Shown: positions 1 to 10,614 of the stretch, one piece after another
Layout: every line of letters begins with the position of its first letter
Numbering within the stretch: position 1 is the stretch's first letter
From: Sphaerosporella brunnea
Taxonomy: Eukaryota; Ascomycota; Pezizomycetes; Pezizales; Pyronemataceae
Direction: 5' to 3'
Length of the DNA: 64,000 nt
Assembly (NCBI GenBank): GCA_008704415.1
Contig: VXIS01000205.1
Span: 1-64,000 of the forward strand
Position numbers and translations under genes: made by a program
Notes under the pieces: generated by a model
Seen by the model: the letters and a program-made list of their open reading frames with translations, nothing else
Database searches by the model: none
Told to the model about the DNA's origin: nothing

Positions 1-1
1 G

Positions 2-832
2 TCCACAGCTTTCCATCCACAGACAGATGGACAAACTGAGAGAGTTAACTCGGTGTTGGAGCAGTATATAAGACACTACTGTTCCTTCAAGCAGGACGAC
101 TGGGTAGACCTGTTGCCAATGGCAGAGTTTGCCTACAATACGGCAGTCTCCGAGACTACCAAGATTTCTCCGTTTCAGGCGAACTATATGTTCCAGCCAG
201 AGACACAGTGGGTCAAGCCAGCCAAAGGGCAGGAATGGTCCAATCCAGCAAGCGAGCTATTGGTCACACGTTGGAAGAGAATCTTGGAGTTCCTGAAAGA
301 GAACATCTATCAAGCACAGACACGAATGGCAAAGTGGCATGACGCAAAAGTACAAAGCCAGCCTTTGTTTAAGGTGGGAGATATGGTGATGATAGACGCT
401 CGCAACATACGGACAAAGAGACCCTCAAAGAAGCTTGATCACAAAAAGATCGGGCCGTTCCCGATCATAAAGTTGATAGGGAAACGAGCGGTGAAAGTCC
501 GGTTGCCTCCAGCTATGGAGATGCATCCAGTCTATCACGTGTCCTTGGTGGAGCCATACAGGGAGTCAAAGCTTCCTGGAAGACACCAAAGTCCACCTCC
601 TCCCGAGGAGATAGATGGGGAGAAGTACTGGGTGGTTGACAAGATCGTCAAATGCAGGCTCAACCAGCAGAAGAAGAGGGTTGAGTACTTGGTGTTCTGG
701 AAAGGCTATCCCCCTGAGGAAGCCACATGGGAACCATGGGAGCACTTAGACGGTGACGAGACTGTCAGCCGTATGCTCAAGGAGTTCCATGTAAGATATC
801 CCCGACAGGCGAGGGATAGTAGAATCAAATGA
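2..832 (+). CDS. Ty3/gypsy chromovirus polyprotein, 3' end (integrase C-terminus plus chromodomain), partial
   Basis: The frame is open from base 2, so the 5' part lies outside the window; 276 codons remain before TGA at 830-832. Residues 5-16 carry the HPQTDGQTERVN motif that closes the integrase catalytic core, with the catalytic-type glutamate at residue 13. Residues about 150-175 (GPFPIIKLIGKRAVKVRLP) match the SH3-like integrase C-terminal DNA-binding region. Residues about 210-250 form a chromodomain (EYLVFWKGYPPEEATWEPW), which in chromoviruses steers integration toward marked chromatin. The frame has no stops or shifts, so this end is not obviously decayed. A purine tract and an LTR follow, as expected at the 3' end of such an element. 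Identification as a chromovirus is confident; activity cannot be judged without the missing gag, protease and RT. Confidence 0.93.
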   Translation, partial: STAFHPQTDGQTERVNSVLEQYIRHYCSFKQDDWVDLLPMAEFAYNTAVSETTKISPFQANYMFQPETQWVKPAKGQEWSNPASELLVTRWKRILEFLKENIYQAQTRMAKWHDAKVQSQPLFKVGDMVMIDARNIRTKRPSKKLDHKKIGPFPIIKLIGKRAVKVRLPPAMEMHPVYHVSLVEPYRESKLPGRHQSPPPPEEIDGEKYWVVDKIVKCRLNQQKKRVEYLVFWKGYPPEEATWEPWEHLDGDETVSRMLKEFHVRYPRQARDSRIK

Positions 833-897
833 AGGATTTTCTTGGTTAGGTTTCTTACACTTAAATGGAAAGTTAGTATCTCGAGACGAGATTAGTT

Positions 898-910
898 AGG
901 AGGGGAGTAA
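898..910 (+). promoter_or_regulatory. Polypurine tract of the Ty3/gypsy element
   Basis: The purine-rich stretch aggaggggagtaa lies directly before the TGTCACGGG start of the LTR. In LTR retrotransposons this is where plus-strand DNA synthesis is primed. Position and composition fit; this is inferred, not tested. Confidence 0.6.
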
Positions 911-1731
911 TGTCACGGGTATGGTCACGTGACATGTACTCTAAGTAGTCAGCTAGGGGAATAGAATAGAGTCTGCATAGTGATCGCCTCGAGGGCACAT
1001 GATAGCCGGGTAGCTCCGAATCATAGTAGCTAGCTTGAGTGACGCTATGGAAGAACTCGGAGATCGGGTGCCTCAGGTAGGACGCTACCTGGGAAGAGCA
1101 TCCGGTTCGGAGATGACAATAGTATAGGCTCTTGTTAGAGCTCTTCCGAGATATTTTCGTTGACCTGCCTGTTCCAGGACCTAGCCTGACAATTGGAGGG
1201 GTCAGGAGTGATCAACCGGAAGGCGTAGAGCCGAAAAAAAGAAGAATCACTCGGCCTAGAACCTCCATAGTAAGTGTGGTTGTTGCGTAGGGCATGCGAC
1301 GCAGAAAATCGGGAGATGGAGCCAATAGGGCTGAGCATCTTCCTGCAACACGAGAATACAACGCTTACGGAGCGGGGTATCCAGGTGCGACCCATGTCTA
1401 TGACTCATGATTTGGAATCAAAGAATGAGTCATAGGAAGGTGGGGCGATCTCTGTGCGCGCCTTGACGCCTGCAGTCGTAGAGACTGTCGGAAAGCCAGC
1501 AAGGGGTAAAGGCTGAGTATTACTCAGGGAGACGGTAGTCTCTGGAGCGGCGTTCTACTATAAGTAGGATTGCTTCCGCCTAGAAAACCCCTTGATCTTC
1601 AGCAGCAAGAACCATTAGTGTCCACGCGACAAGATAGCCCTTAAAATTCTATTGTTTAGGATTTTGCCTTGCTTTTCCCCAAGGTCACGAGTTCAATTCA
1701 ACGACACTCTGGTAGACAGAGCCTCGTTACA
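911..1731 (+). repeat. 3' LTR of the chromovirus
   Basis: The left edge TGTCACGGG follows the purine tract directly. The most likely right edge is CCTCGTTACA at 1722-1731, which gives a near-inverted pair of ends (TGTCACG and, on the other strand, TGTAACG) and a length of about 821 bp. A TATA-like box (TATAAG) sits at 1559-1564, about 170 bp before the proposed end, a sensible place for the U3/R border. The 5' LTR is outside the window, so neither the length nor the 5-bp target duplication can be checked. The left edge is firmer than the right. Confidence 0.55.
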
Positions 1732-2944
1732 AGGCGGCTACAATGCCGCCGCTGTTGTTCCGGGGGGCATAGCGCGGGACCTCAAGGGTCTACAGGCCGT
1801 CATCACGTTGTGCGCATGCTGGAATGCAGGCGTTCTAGAGTTTTATCCAGTCGTTGCCAGTGCATGGGGATGCTGTGGAGGTTGAAGACGAGCGGTGAAG
1901 TGGTCTTTGTGTTCTTTGTGACGCGGCGTGTACACATATTGCTATTGTACGGGGATAGTGTCTGCAATTGGATTGTCGAAAAGGGTCGTCACACTGCACG
2001 CGCGTGTAGGTGCACCAGGGTCGGAGGGGTTGACGCTTCGCCAAAACCCCGTTTTCTTTCGCTATTTCATCACCGCAGTTGCGGACGTCAAGCACCACGG
2101 GTTGGAATAAGCTGGGTTTGCCCGAAGGATTCTTATCATGAAAGTCACGCCAGGTCTCGCCGTGTCTCGCAAGAACGCGGTCATTCTCGGCTAGTCTCGC
2201 CATTGTCGAGCGGTCTCAGCAGTTCTCGACGTGTCTCAATCATTCTCAGTCTCGTCTCGTGGCCTCATGTGCAACACTGGTTATGGGTGCACGTCTCAAT
2301 GATCCTTTGCCTCGGGAGCTCGATAGCAACTTAGGATGGTATTGTGCTACCCGTCCTGGGCGTTTGATGGCACGGGTTACTATGCGATGATCTTGTGGTG
2401 TATAATTCTTACCGGCTGGGGCTCCACAGAGAATGGTCTTACCGCCTATACCCCCTTTCGCAATATTCTTAGCGCCAACGTGTTGTCTATGATGTTGTCT
2501 ATTGGCAAACGCACACGTTGTCTATTGGCAAACGCACAACGGTCTGTGGTTAAGGAATCCTACCTATCAGCAAAAGGAACCCCAAGCAGTCCAAACAGAC
2601 CTTATTCTAATCAAAGTCAGGCTACTTTTAGGCTTTATCTACGCTTAACTGACGAGACTGTGTCTACAGATGGGTTGTGAGACCAGTCTATTTGTTGGTT
2701 CTCCCGGTCAAGTGTTCGAGGTCGCTGCCAGTGGCTGCAGCTTGACCACTCGTGACAAATGGCAGTTGCTCAGATAACACACGCTTTCATGCTAGCCGTG
2801 CAGCGTCTGCTGCATATGGATACCTTGCCGATTGAAAATTTCAAGAACAGGCTCCCCAGTCATCGCGGTAGGACAAAATTCGATCGACGACAGGAGTCCC
2901 AAGAGTTAACCAGAACCACCTGTGATCGTTGGCGAAGGGCATAG
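1732..2944. other. No recognisable gene; small repeats only
   Basis: No domain or codon pattern stands out. About 2150-2265 is enriched in TCTCG/TTCTCG words, making several frames look open by composition. At 2497-2541 a 23-bp unit (gttgtctattggcaaacgca plus three bases) is present twice in tandem. The 221-codon open frame at 1669-2334 starts inside the LTR and is not considered a gene. Confidence 0.5.
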
Positions 2945-3216
2945 ATGATTATCAACACCGCGCCGCAGCATCCCGTCCATAGTACTGCTCGGTCTGACCT
3001 AATAGTGAAACGAAAACACAATCCGATGGTACCTACGTGGCCGGCTTCTTCACCATGCTGCCACGCGTATGCACGTCATGGCGGCGGACGGGCGGTGTTG
3101 GCGATGATGCGGGGTTGGAATGCAGAGGAAGCGGAAGCGTGGAAGACAGGGCCAAGCCAGACAGCGAGTCATTCACGTTCTGACCCGCGAGCAATGCAGT
3201 TCGATTGTGAGAGTAC

Positions 3217-3276
3217 CTATGTAAACACACATGCGATACCAGTTACATGAAAGCCGGAACTCCGCCCATTAGCGGG
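3217..3276. repeat. Single copy of the 64-bp unit found six times at 57.4-57.8 kb
   Basis: This stretch (starting ctatgtaaacacacatgcga) matches the unit of the array at 57408-57787 with few differences. It lies just 3' of the family E pseudogene (minus strand), the same relative position as the array beside the third family E copy. The shared flank extends upstream to about 3105 (gcggggttggaatg), showing that the repeated unit is larger than its coding part. Confidence 0.75.
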
Positions 3277-3280
3277 TCTT

Positions 3281-5357
3281 TTATCTCGTCATATGCATCT
3301 CCAGCCAAACGACCCTGTCGGCATACTTCTGATGCCTTGTCCCGTGCCCAATCGGAACTTCAACGCCATCAGCGAGCGTGCACACTGCGCGATCAAACAC
3401 AATTTTCTCGAAGCCAGGGCGGTGCCTAAGCAGCCCGTGGATTTCCAGCACGTGGTGCATCAACTCCTCCATGGTGTCGGTCTCGAACCGCGCAATGTGC
3501 ACGCGAGTCTCAATAGGGTGTGTTTCGCCGGTATCTTCTCGAGTGAGCATTACGGTGGTTGGCAGCTGGTCATCCGGCAGCTAACCGCGCGGCGTATTTT
3601 CCAGGCGCTGAGCCAAAGCGTCAACCTGCAGACGTTCAGCAAGAGCGGGAACCTGCTGAGCAAGAGAGGGAACCTGTGCACCCTGAGGCCCGCGGGGGGA
3701 TAACAACAGCGCGCGGCCCCAACGCCCGTACGTAGAATAAAAAAAGCGGAGTTTGGTCCTGGCACAGCACTTCCGCCGAGTCGTTCATGATGTCCGATAT
3801 CAGGCCACACGGCAGCCGCGCACGCGGGTGGTAGAGCTGGAACAGGTCACCGTCACTGTGTCTGTAATAGGCTCTACCCCCAGGAAGAAAACCCGCGTAT
3901 ATCTGCCAGTCGCCACACTCCTCGTCCACCTCGGCGATGGGATGCGCTGCAGATGGCTCGATGAGAAGAATGCCGTGGTTGTTGAGCTGGTTCGTGGTGG
4001 TCACCTGCGTGGTATCACCAGCAATATTTTGCTCCTCCGTTGACAGAGTCGCAAACATCCCGACAAAATCAAGGCCGGTGACACCTGTTCCAAGTGCTGC
4101 TCGTGCAAAATCGCCGGCGTGGACCATGTGTTGCACATCGTCCAGGGGGCACACCAGGCGATGCCCACAGACGTCGATGGCTGTGGTGGATTCGGCGGAC
4201 TATTCAGCCGTGATTGTGGTGTGCTTGTAATAGGCCAGCACTTGGGTGCGGTCCACTGTACCACCTGTGAGGTGAGTCGTAGAACCATCCTTGAACACCC
4301 TCTCGCCAGGGAGTGGATCTCGGACGCCTGCCACCTTGAGTGGAGCCCTGATGGATAAACCTGAGACGTGTCCAGTATTATTGCCAAGCACTCGCACCAT
4401 TTTGTTGGTACTTCTTCCGCAGTTGGTTTATTCGATGGTCTCCATTTCGATTATCGCGCCTGTTGGGGGCAATGATGAGTCCGCTGTTTGTGTAGCGGCG
4501 GGACTCCGGATATGTGGCCTCGTGATTGGAGCTCTGCTGGTGACGCCTTGGCGGCAATCAGCAATGTGGCCTGTGGTCGGAATAGGATGGGAATACCATT
4601 GTGCGCCTTCGTCCAAGGTGCCGGTTGTGGCATCAACGCGGCTGACGTTGTCATCGCAAAACCGGCACTCTCGCATTGCTCAGTTGCCGTTGGTGGACGA
4701 TGCAGTGATCGCAGCAGGTTGAGATTGCCTCACTGGATATCACTCTGTCCGCAAGGGGAAAATAGGTGTATCTGCGTTGTCAACTCGCTCCTCAGATCCG
4801 CACTGCGTGTCGTGACTGGTTTTTCTATTGCTTGTATCGACGGCGCTGTTTGCCTGTACTCTTTTGCTGGTGCTCAGCGTTGCACACGATGCCTTCCAGC
4901 CAGAGGTCGCAGGTTCTGCTGTTTCGCGGCGGCAGGATTTCTGATGCCGTGGCACCTTCGCGTATACAAAAAATTTTGTAGTGCGGGACCGCTTTCCGTC
5001 TCGGCCTTCGGGACCCACGTCGCAGCAACCACGCTGGGTCAATGTCGATTGTGATACCGTTTGATCGCTTCCCATAAATCGCACCACTGAGAGCCCGTCT
5101 TTGTCAAGCAGAAATAGTGTACCTGGACTATTATTGGAAGTCTTATGGCGGCCTAATAGATCAATCTTCAGTTGCAACAAACCCACATGCATTGCTGTTG
5201 TATAATCGGACAGGGAGCGGGGAAATCCTCTATTTTGCGATGATAGAACCCCAAAATTCAAGCCAAGAGCTCCAGCCAAGCAGATTGGTAATTGTTCTAT
5301 CCGGCCCCCATAGAACGACGGGACTGTTTCCGTCTGGAACACGGCGAACCACAACAA
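3281..5357 (-). pseudogene. Family E copy 1: decayed gene of an unrecognised multicopy protein
   Basis: From 5357 down to 3636 one minus-strand frame of about 574 codons holds only four internal stops (near 4741, 4680, 4429 and 4198). About 27 would be expected by chance, so this is former coding sequence. The remaining C-terminal part (3550-3281) is in another frame, so at least one frameshift follows. Recognisable blocks include DEECGDWQIYAGFLPGGRAY and DGDLFQLYHPRARLPCGLIS (near 3790-3920), a short run of heptad-like LAQQVPS/LAERL repeats in degraded form, and a C-terminal block with EELMHHVLEIHGLL. The same blocks recur at 42.86-43.14 kb and 57.80-58.38 kb. I do not recognise the family and see no transposase, RT or nuclease signature. 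It is probably carried by, or is, a mobile element, because noncoding flanks are copied too. Coding ancestry is confident; function is unknown. Confidence 0.7.
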
Positions 5358-5929
5358 GCACTTGGTTCAGTGACCCAAACACCAGCCACTGAGCTCGCAG
5401 ATGCACACGAGAAAAGGACGTACCGAAAAAGGACCAACAACCAAGAAGAACGCACTGGACCCGAATATACATAACCCATTCATCACTGCAAACCCGCAGG
5501 GATACACACGAAATTGATAAATAAAATAACGGCGAACATGCAGTCTACCACCTTCCGGGCTTGAAGAACCCAGATCTGCCGGCTTTACACGAGACAGCTG
5601 AACACTCGCACCGCGTGACAACCTGTAGTCCTCCGCTACCCGCAGCACCGCATTGCATTCTCACAACGTGACTCTGATCGGCTATTACCAATATAATAAC
5701 TGGGCTTTACTGGTCTTCAATCGGTCCTGAAGTGACTGGAGAAATGAATTTCACCGCCAGGTCTAACTGTCGCCATGCTTCACTCCGGAGTTTACAACGA
5801 GGGCATCGATTCCAGCGACTGAGGATGTTAGCACAAAACGGTGAATATGGTTTACACATGTCTGGACCTCGCACCTGATAATGTATTGCGGCGAAAGATC
5901 CGGTCAGGTTGTGTCGGAAAATGAAATCC
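5358..5929. other. No recognisable gene
   Basis: Short overlapping open frames on the minus strand (5230-5479) are in other frames than the family E pseudogene and show no domain. This could be the degraded 5' part or flank of family E. Confidence 0.4.
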
Positions 5930-5937
5930 AGCATACC

Positions 5938-6938
5938 TAGTGATGGATACGAGCCAAGCCGGCTGAATCAATAGCTCGGGCCCCGAGCTAGGGCCGACTC
6001 GGTCCAGCCGGGTCGAACGATGGTAATTCTGGCTTGAGCTGTGTTGGAACTTTTAAAAACATAGAGTTGTGTTCGTTTCGTGGACGGATCTGGTCTTGGA
6101 TCTCTCACCGCGTCAAGCCCCTTCTCAACCCACTCCATCACCCCACTAAGACCGCCCCACCAGCACCCCACCAAAGTGTCACTGCCCGAGCTCAGGACCC
6201 ATCTTTGCCAACCGCGTCCCAGGACAACCGATTGAGCATGCCAGCGGTCTCTGCCCGCAGTGGGCCCAGCATTGATTACCGACTCGGCTGGCGGGCGGCT
6301 GCACCGAGTGCTGGTGACGAAGAGGACGATGTCATGCAGACGTTCTGCAAGAAAATAAGTGGACAACGGCTTAAGGATAATGCTTAAAGCTCAAAGAACT
6401 CGCGTCAATTCCTGCCTGCATATCCTTTTTATGGAGCAGCTGCAAGCCGCGCATTCAGCGGATAGCGGAGCTCACTGTAGATCGCCTTTTTCTATAACAG
6501 AAGAATCGGTTTGCACGGCCACGTTGGAGGCAAGCAGAGCGTGCACGCCGTTGAAGACTGTGATTCTGGCACCGACGCGGATACTGAGTCAGATGTTCAT
6601 GGTACAGCTGGCGACGGTACAGAGACTCATAGTGACGATGCCCCCCCGTCGGGTGCTGGTTCAGCTGCCGATGATGAACTCCTCTTCAGGGTTTTCGAAC
6701 GTCTCACACTGGTCTGTACGGATATCAAACGTATAAACCATGTACATTACCCCGGCATGGAGTCCCCTTGCCAGTATGACCCTGTGCACCTGATTTTTGT
6801 GTAAAACAATTGGACGGCTCGAACATGGCTCCAGCCCCGTGCAGAGCAGTTCAAGCTCGCGAGCCGAGCCTGGGAATTGGGCGCGCTGGCCCGAACCTAC
6901 CGACGAGCTTGTCTTGAGCCCGCCGGTGTCCATCACTC
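5938..6938. mobile_element. hAT-B element, 1.0 kb, with perfect 8-bp TSD
   Basis: The left end reads TAGTGATGGATACGAGCC and the right end, read on the other strand, GAGTGATGGACACCGG. These match the termini of the elements at 50023-51332 and 54414-55368. An identical 8-bp target duplication AGCATACC flanks it at 5930-5937 and 6939-6946, as expected for the hAT superfamily. Both subterminal regions are crowded with GAGCC/GGCTC words, which may be transposase-binding repeats. Open frames inside (6034-6387, 6511-6804) show no transposase motif, so this is a non-autonomous copy. Confidence 0.85.
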
Positions 6939-6946
6939 AGCATACC

Positions 6947-9853
6947 CATTGAGTCTGGGGAATGGGTGTAACAAATGCGCCTGACACGAGGTTATGTCGG
7001 AATCCGTACGTTGGACTTCCACGGCGCCATGATGGGCAATAAACGCTCCAGCGTACGCTCATTGAAGTGCTAACCATGTCGTCGTGTAGGTGGAGACGGT
7101 GTTGAGGGGTCTTGACCTACTTCCTAACCCGCAGTCACAGGCAAGTTTCAGCGTGTCGTTTCCGGCTTCCCTTGAGTGGCCTGTACTCACGTCGGACCTC
7201 AGTACACCCCTTCCAAAGATTGTCCTCCCGCACCGTGGCCAAGGCGACGGACACGGACATACAAAGATGAGGGTGCGGTGCGGTAACTATGGGTCTGGCA
7301 TGTCCATCCAGCGCTGTGAGACTGGTGGACGACCGTGAGTGGTCCTGTCCGGCAGAGTCAAAGTCGTACCGCCAATCGTGGCTAGTATTGGACTTAACTG
7401 CACCTGCAAGACCGCACCGCAAGGTGATGCCGGCCGATAACGTGGGTATGTTGGTCGCCCGGTGTGAACACCAGCAATGCGGGTGCTGATTGTGCTGACG
7501 GCGATTGTAGGGTCCTGCCAGCGCTTCGGATGCTGTGATGGGTCAACTGTGGCCGTATCTATTGCCACCATTCCAACTCGTTTAGCAAACGGCCGGCTTG
7601 CTGTTCGGCACATGTCGATACTTAGGAGAACCTGCAAGTGGCTTCGACAAACAACTCGCACCCTGGCTCATACACCCGTGCCTTCGTTGAGTCGCGTATC
7701 GTCACCAGGAGGGCCAAGGCCTTTTCTTCCTGCACTCTCCGGGCCCCACCGGCTTTGGGATGCGTTCGGCAGCCTCACTTGCAGTTCATCACAGGGTCCA
7801 CCCACCCCAAGACCTACACCACAACATCCCGACCGCCATCTGCGAGACATCATGCGGCGCCGGTTACCGAGCGGGGGGCGCGCGACATCAACTTGCATGA
7901 AATCTCTGCAGCGGAGTTTTGAAACAAAAGCCACGGAGCTTCTATTGCGGGTCAACAATGCCCATCAAGACCGTGCAAGTAGTCAAACTGGGGGACCAGA
8001 CCGCGTGCAATGGATTACTGCATCGGGTCCATCTTGATGAGTACACATGTGGCCGAAGAAAAACGCTTCCAGCCCTAGTGGCACCGGTGAAGCTGCCCTG
8101 AACTCTTGCTCGGTGATCATTTATTGTGTGAATCACGGCAGCGACGGAGCGATGTTGGTGCAGATACCACAGACCTCGCAAAGCAAGGCAGCCGATTCAT
8201 CAACATTGGAGTGAAAATCAGGGATCCCGCAAACCGGGCGGTCCGGCGTATGACAGAACTTCTTCACTTGACGAAGCTTCTTCATCCAGCAGGCTCTTCA
8301 CATTGATCAGCAGATGAAGATACTGTGGCCAACAATACTGCGCCGCTGGGGATTAGGGAATTTCGAGTGGCATGCGGTATATACACGATGACATGGTGGC
8401 TGGTTGCAGCCGGATCGGCCGACCTGATTCTCCCTCAATCCGTGTTCTTGCCACGGTTGGGAATGAAACGTCTTCGAAGGGGTTGCTGCGGAAACCCCAA
8501 AGGGTCCGTCTTAAGCCGGAAGCCCCTGTCCGTGTTGGCAAAACCCGCTTTTGAACGCCGTGTTGTCAGTGGATAAGATAGAGGTCTGCTTGCTTGCGCT
8601 ATCCCATACTGCGAGGGACACAGTGCACCGACCGTATCGCTTTCATCGCAAAAGCGTCATGTTCCTTTCCTTTATTTCGTTTATTATCCTAAAGCCCTGT
8701 TGCAATATAGCAAATGGCCCCCCACCCCCAACGCCCCACTATTTCAACCGCGGCAGGGTCACAAAGGGTCGAATATTCGCGTTGCGTGCCTGGCCCCGGC
8801 CGACCAAACAGGAGGCGCCTTCACACATGGAATGCACGCAGACCGAATAGTTGTGCGCCCGGCACGTATTCACAGGCCACACACGGCATTGTTTGGGGCC
8901 AGGTGCCTCTAGTCGTCAGCAGGTTTGAGAATCACGCAACCGGATGGTCTTGGAAGGCAAGAGTGCTGAGCTGTGAATGATATCCAGATAAATCAGCCGC
9001 CCAATGATCCCCTCCGCTGACTGTGCTGATCGCAGGCCACACGCGTCGCACAGTCAATGTCATTGACTAGCCCCTACGAACACCAAGTCAATTGCGCCCT
9101 TTGACGTAGGGCCTGCACAACCGACGCAACGGCCACCGCGTGGAAACCGCCCCCGCCGAGTCACAAGCAGCCTTATCTGTCACACAACGGCCACACCACA
9201 CCTGGTGGTTTGATCGATTGCCGATGTCCTTTGTTTCCCATACGCGCTTATCATCTCTGAAACCGTGGTCTCCGGCGAATGTTGATATCCTACACAGCCA
9301 CCACCGTATGAGCTGCTACTTTGCGTTCTGTCGAAAGGTAGGCCGTCGAGGGCTCGGAGGTGACCATTGTTTGAGTCGTTCTAACGCAGGTTATTCGGTT
9401 AGTGGCCGTTGATCACCGATAAACAAACAGTGGCACAAAGCCACGCTTCACGGAAAATTCCGGTATTGAGCACCGTTACCCACCGCATCGGAAACATTGT
9501 CGACAATGTCTGGAAACGTGCGCGGTCCGGTAGACTGATTGTGCTCAAGACCTCCCGCTTGCGAACCCCTCGACACCGGTGTGCGCTTCTTTCCGTACCC
9601 TTCATTTCCGTCTTTCATTCTGTTGGTTCACAAGCATCCCAGTTCACCACCTCCCCGTGACAAGGACCACATCCTGCACACGCATGATCCGTCACAACCC
9701 CTGTTGCGCAGCACTGACAGCAATAATGCATTTGATCGTGATTAGCTAACCTTCACCGCGGCACGCAGCGCATACGGCGATTCGGAATTGTTGTAGGCAC
9801 GCGGCCTGCGGATCGCTCAGTGGTGTAGCATAATCTGAACACCGAAAGCCAAC
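6947..9853. other. No recognisable gene
   Basis: GC is near 55% and many short frames are open on both strands, but none shows a domain, a consistent frame or an intron pattern. No tandem array, transposon terminus or RNA gene was recognised. Confidence 0.45.
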
Positions 9854-10614
9854 TTGCCACCTGATATCAGCGCTGGACGACTGTGTGTTCGCAATTTTGG
9901 TTGCGGTCCATTCGTGATTACCGGGAGTCCGTACACGCTGACCTCGAAGGGAACAGGTTTGCGGACCTTACAGCCAGAGGTGATGCATCAGCCAAACCTC
10001 ATGCCGAGGCGCTTGAACAACGGACCGAGCGGCCCATCTTCAGTGCAAGGCCTTGGGAGCACACAGGAACGGTTCCAAACACTGTATCCGGCCAAGCACC
10101 AGCCGCCATGCATCACACCTGCAGCAGATGATGACCGGCTGCAGGCCCGCTTTGAAGGAGAGAACCTCGCTGGCGTCCTGGCACTCGCCATTTCTCATTG
10201 GCAAACCTTACGGACGATCTTCACAACAGATACGCAGCAGTGCTGGTTCTGTCTCTCTGGGAATCCGCAAACCTGGGACCACGGGTTGAACAAATATGAT
10301 CTGTGGCTACCTCATGCTCGCGCACGATGGAGCTCTGTGAAGGGAGAGCTAGGCTAGAATCACCTTCGGTGGCGATCAATCGGCGAGTATTGCAGGAATA
10401 CAACGAAACGCTGGTATCCTACAGTCCCAAGCGCAGGCATGTTGTGGTCATCACGCAGGAGGCGGAGGAGGAGGTGGAAACGTCGTCTGAGCAGGAGGGG
10501 CGATCCGGCCCTGTAGCCATAGCATATTCTCGTTGTTTCAAGTCTGTTCCTTTCTTTGTTATTCTAACGGTCATCTGTTGCCATTCGTGTTCTGTTCATG
10601 GATTACTCAGTTGA
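9854..10614 (+). pseudogene. LINE remnant: RNase H end and C-terminal zinc-knuckle region
   Basis: In the frame of 9883, HADLEGNRFADLTARGDAS resembles the late RNase H motif H..LEGN..AD..A.. of non-LTR retrotransposon proteins. After a frameshift, the frame of 9854 carries CWFCLSGNPQTWDHGL, which matches the CxxC...QT.DH start of the C-terminal CCHC knuckle; the final Cys is not preserved. A third frame (10303-10614) continues as an acidic tail (EAEEEVETSSEQEG). Three successive frames and a broken knuckle mark a decayed copy. The sequence differs clearly from the LINEs at 30, 36, 46, 47 and 56 kb and lacks their 3' hairpin, so it is a separate family. Weak but coherent evidence. Confidence 0.5.

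Noticed and set aside
1683..1705. tRNA B-box-like gagttcaattc near the LTR end
   Set aside because: No A box, no paired acceptor stem; it lies in the U5 part of the LTR.
1669..2334. 221-codon plus-strand frame
   Set aside because: Starts inside the LTR, runs through a TCTCG-rich stretch, and is Cys/Arg/Ser-rich with no domain.
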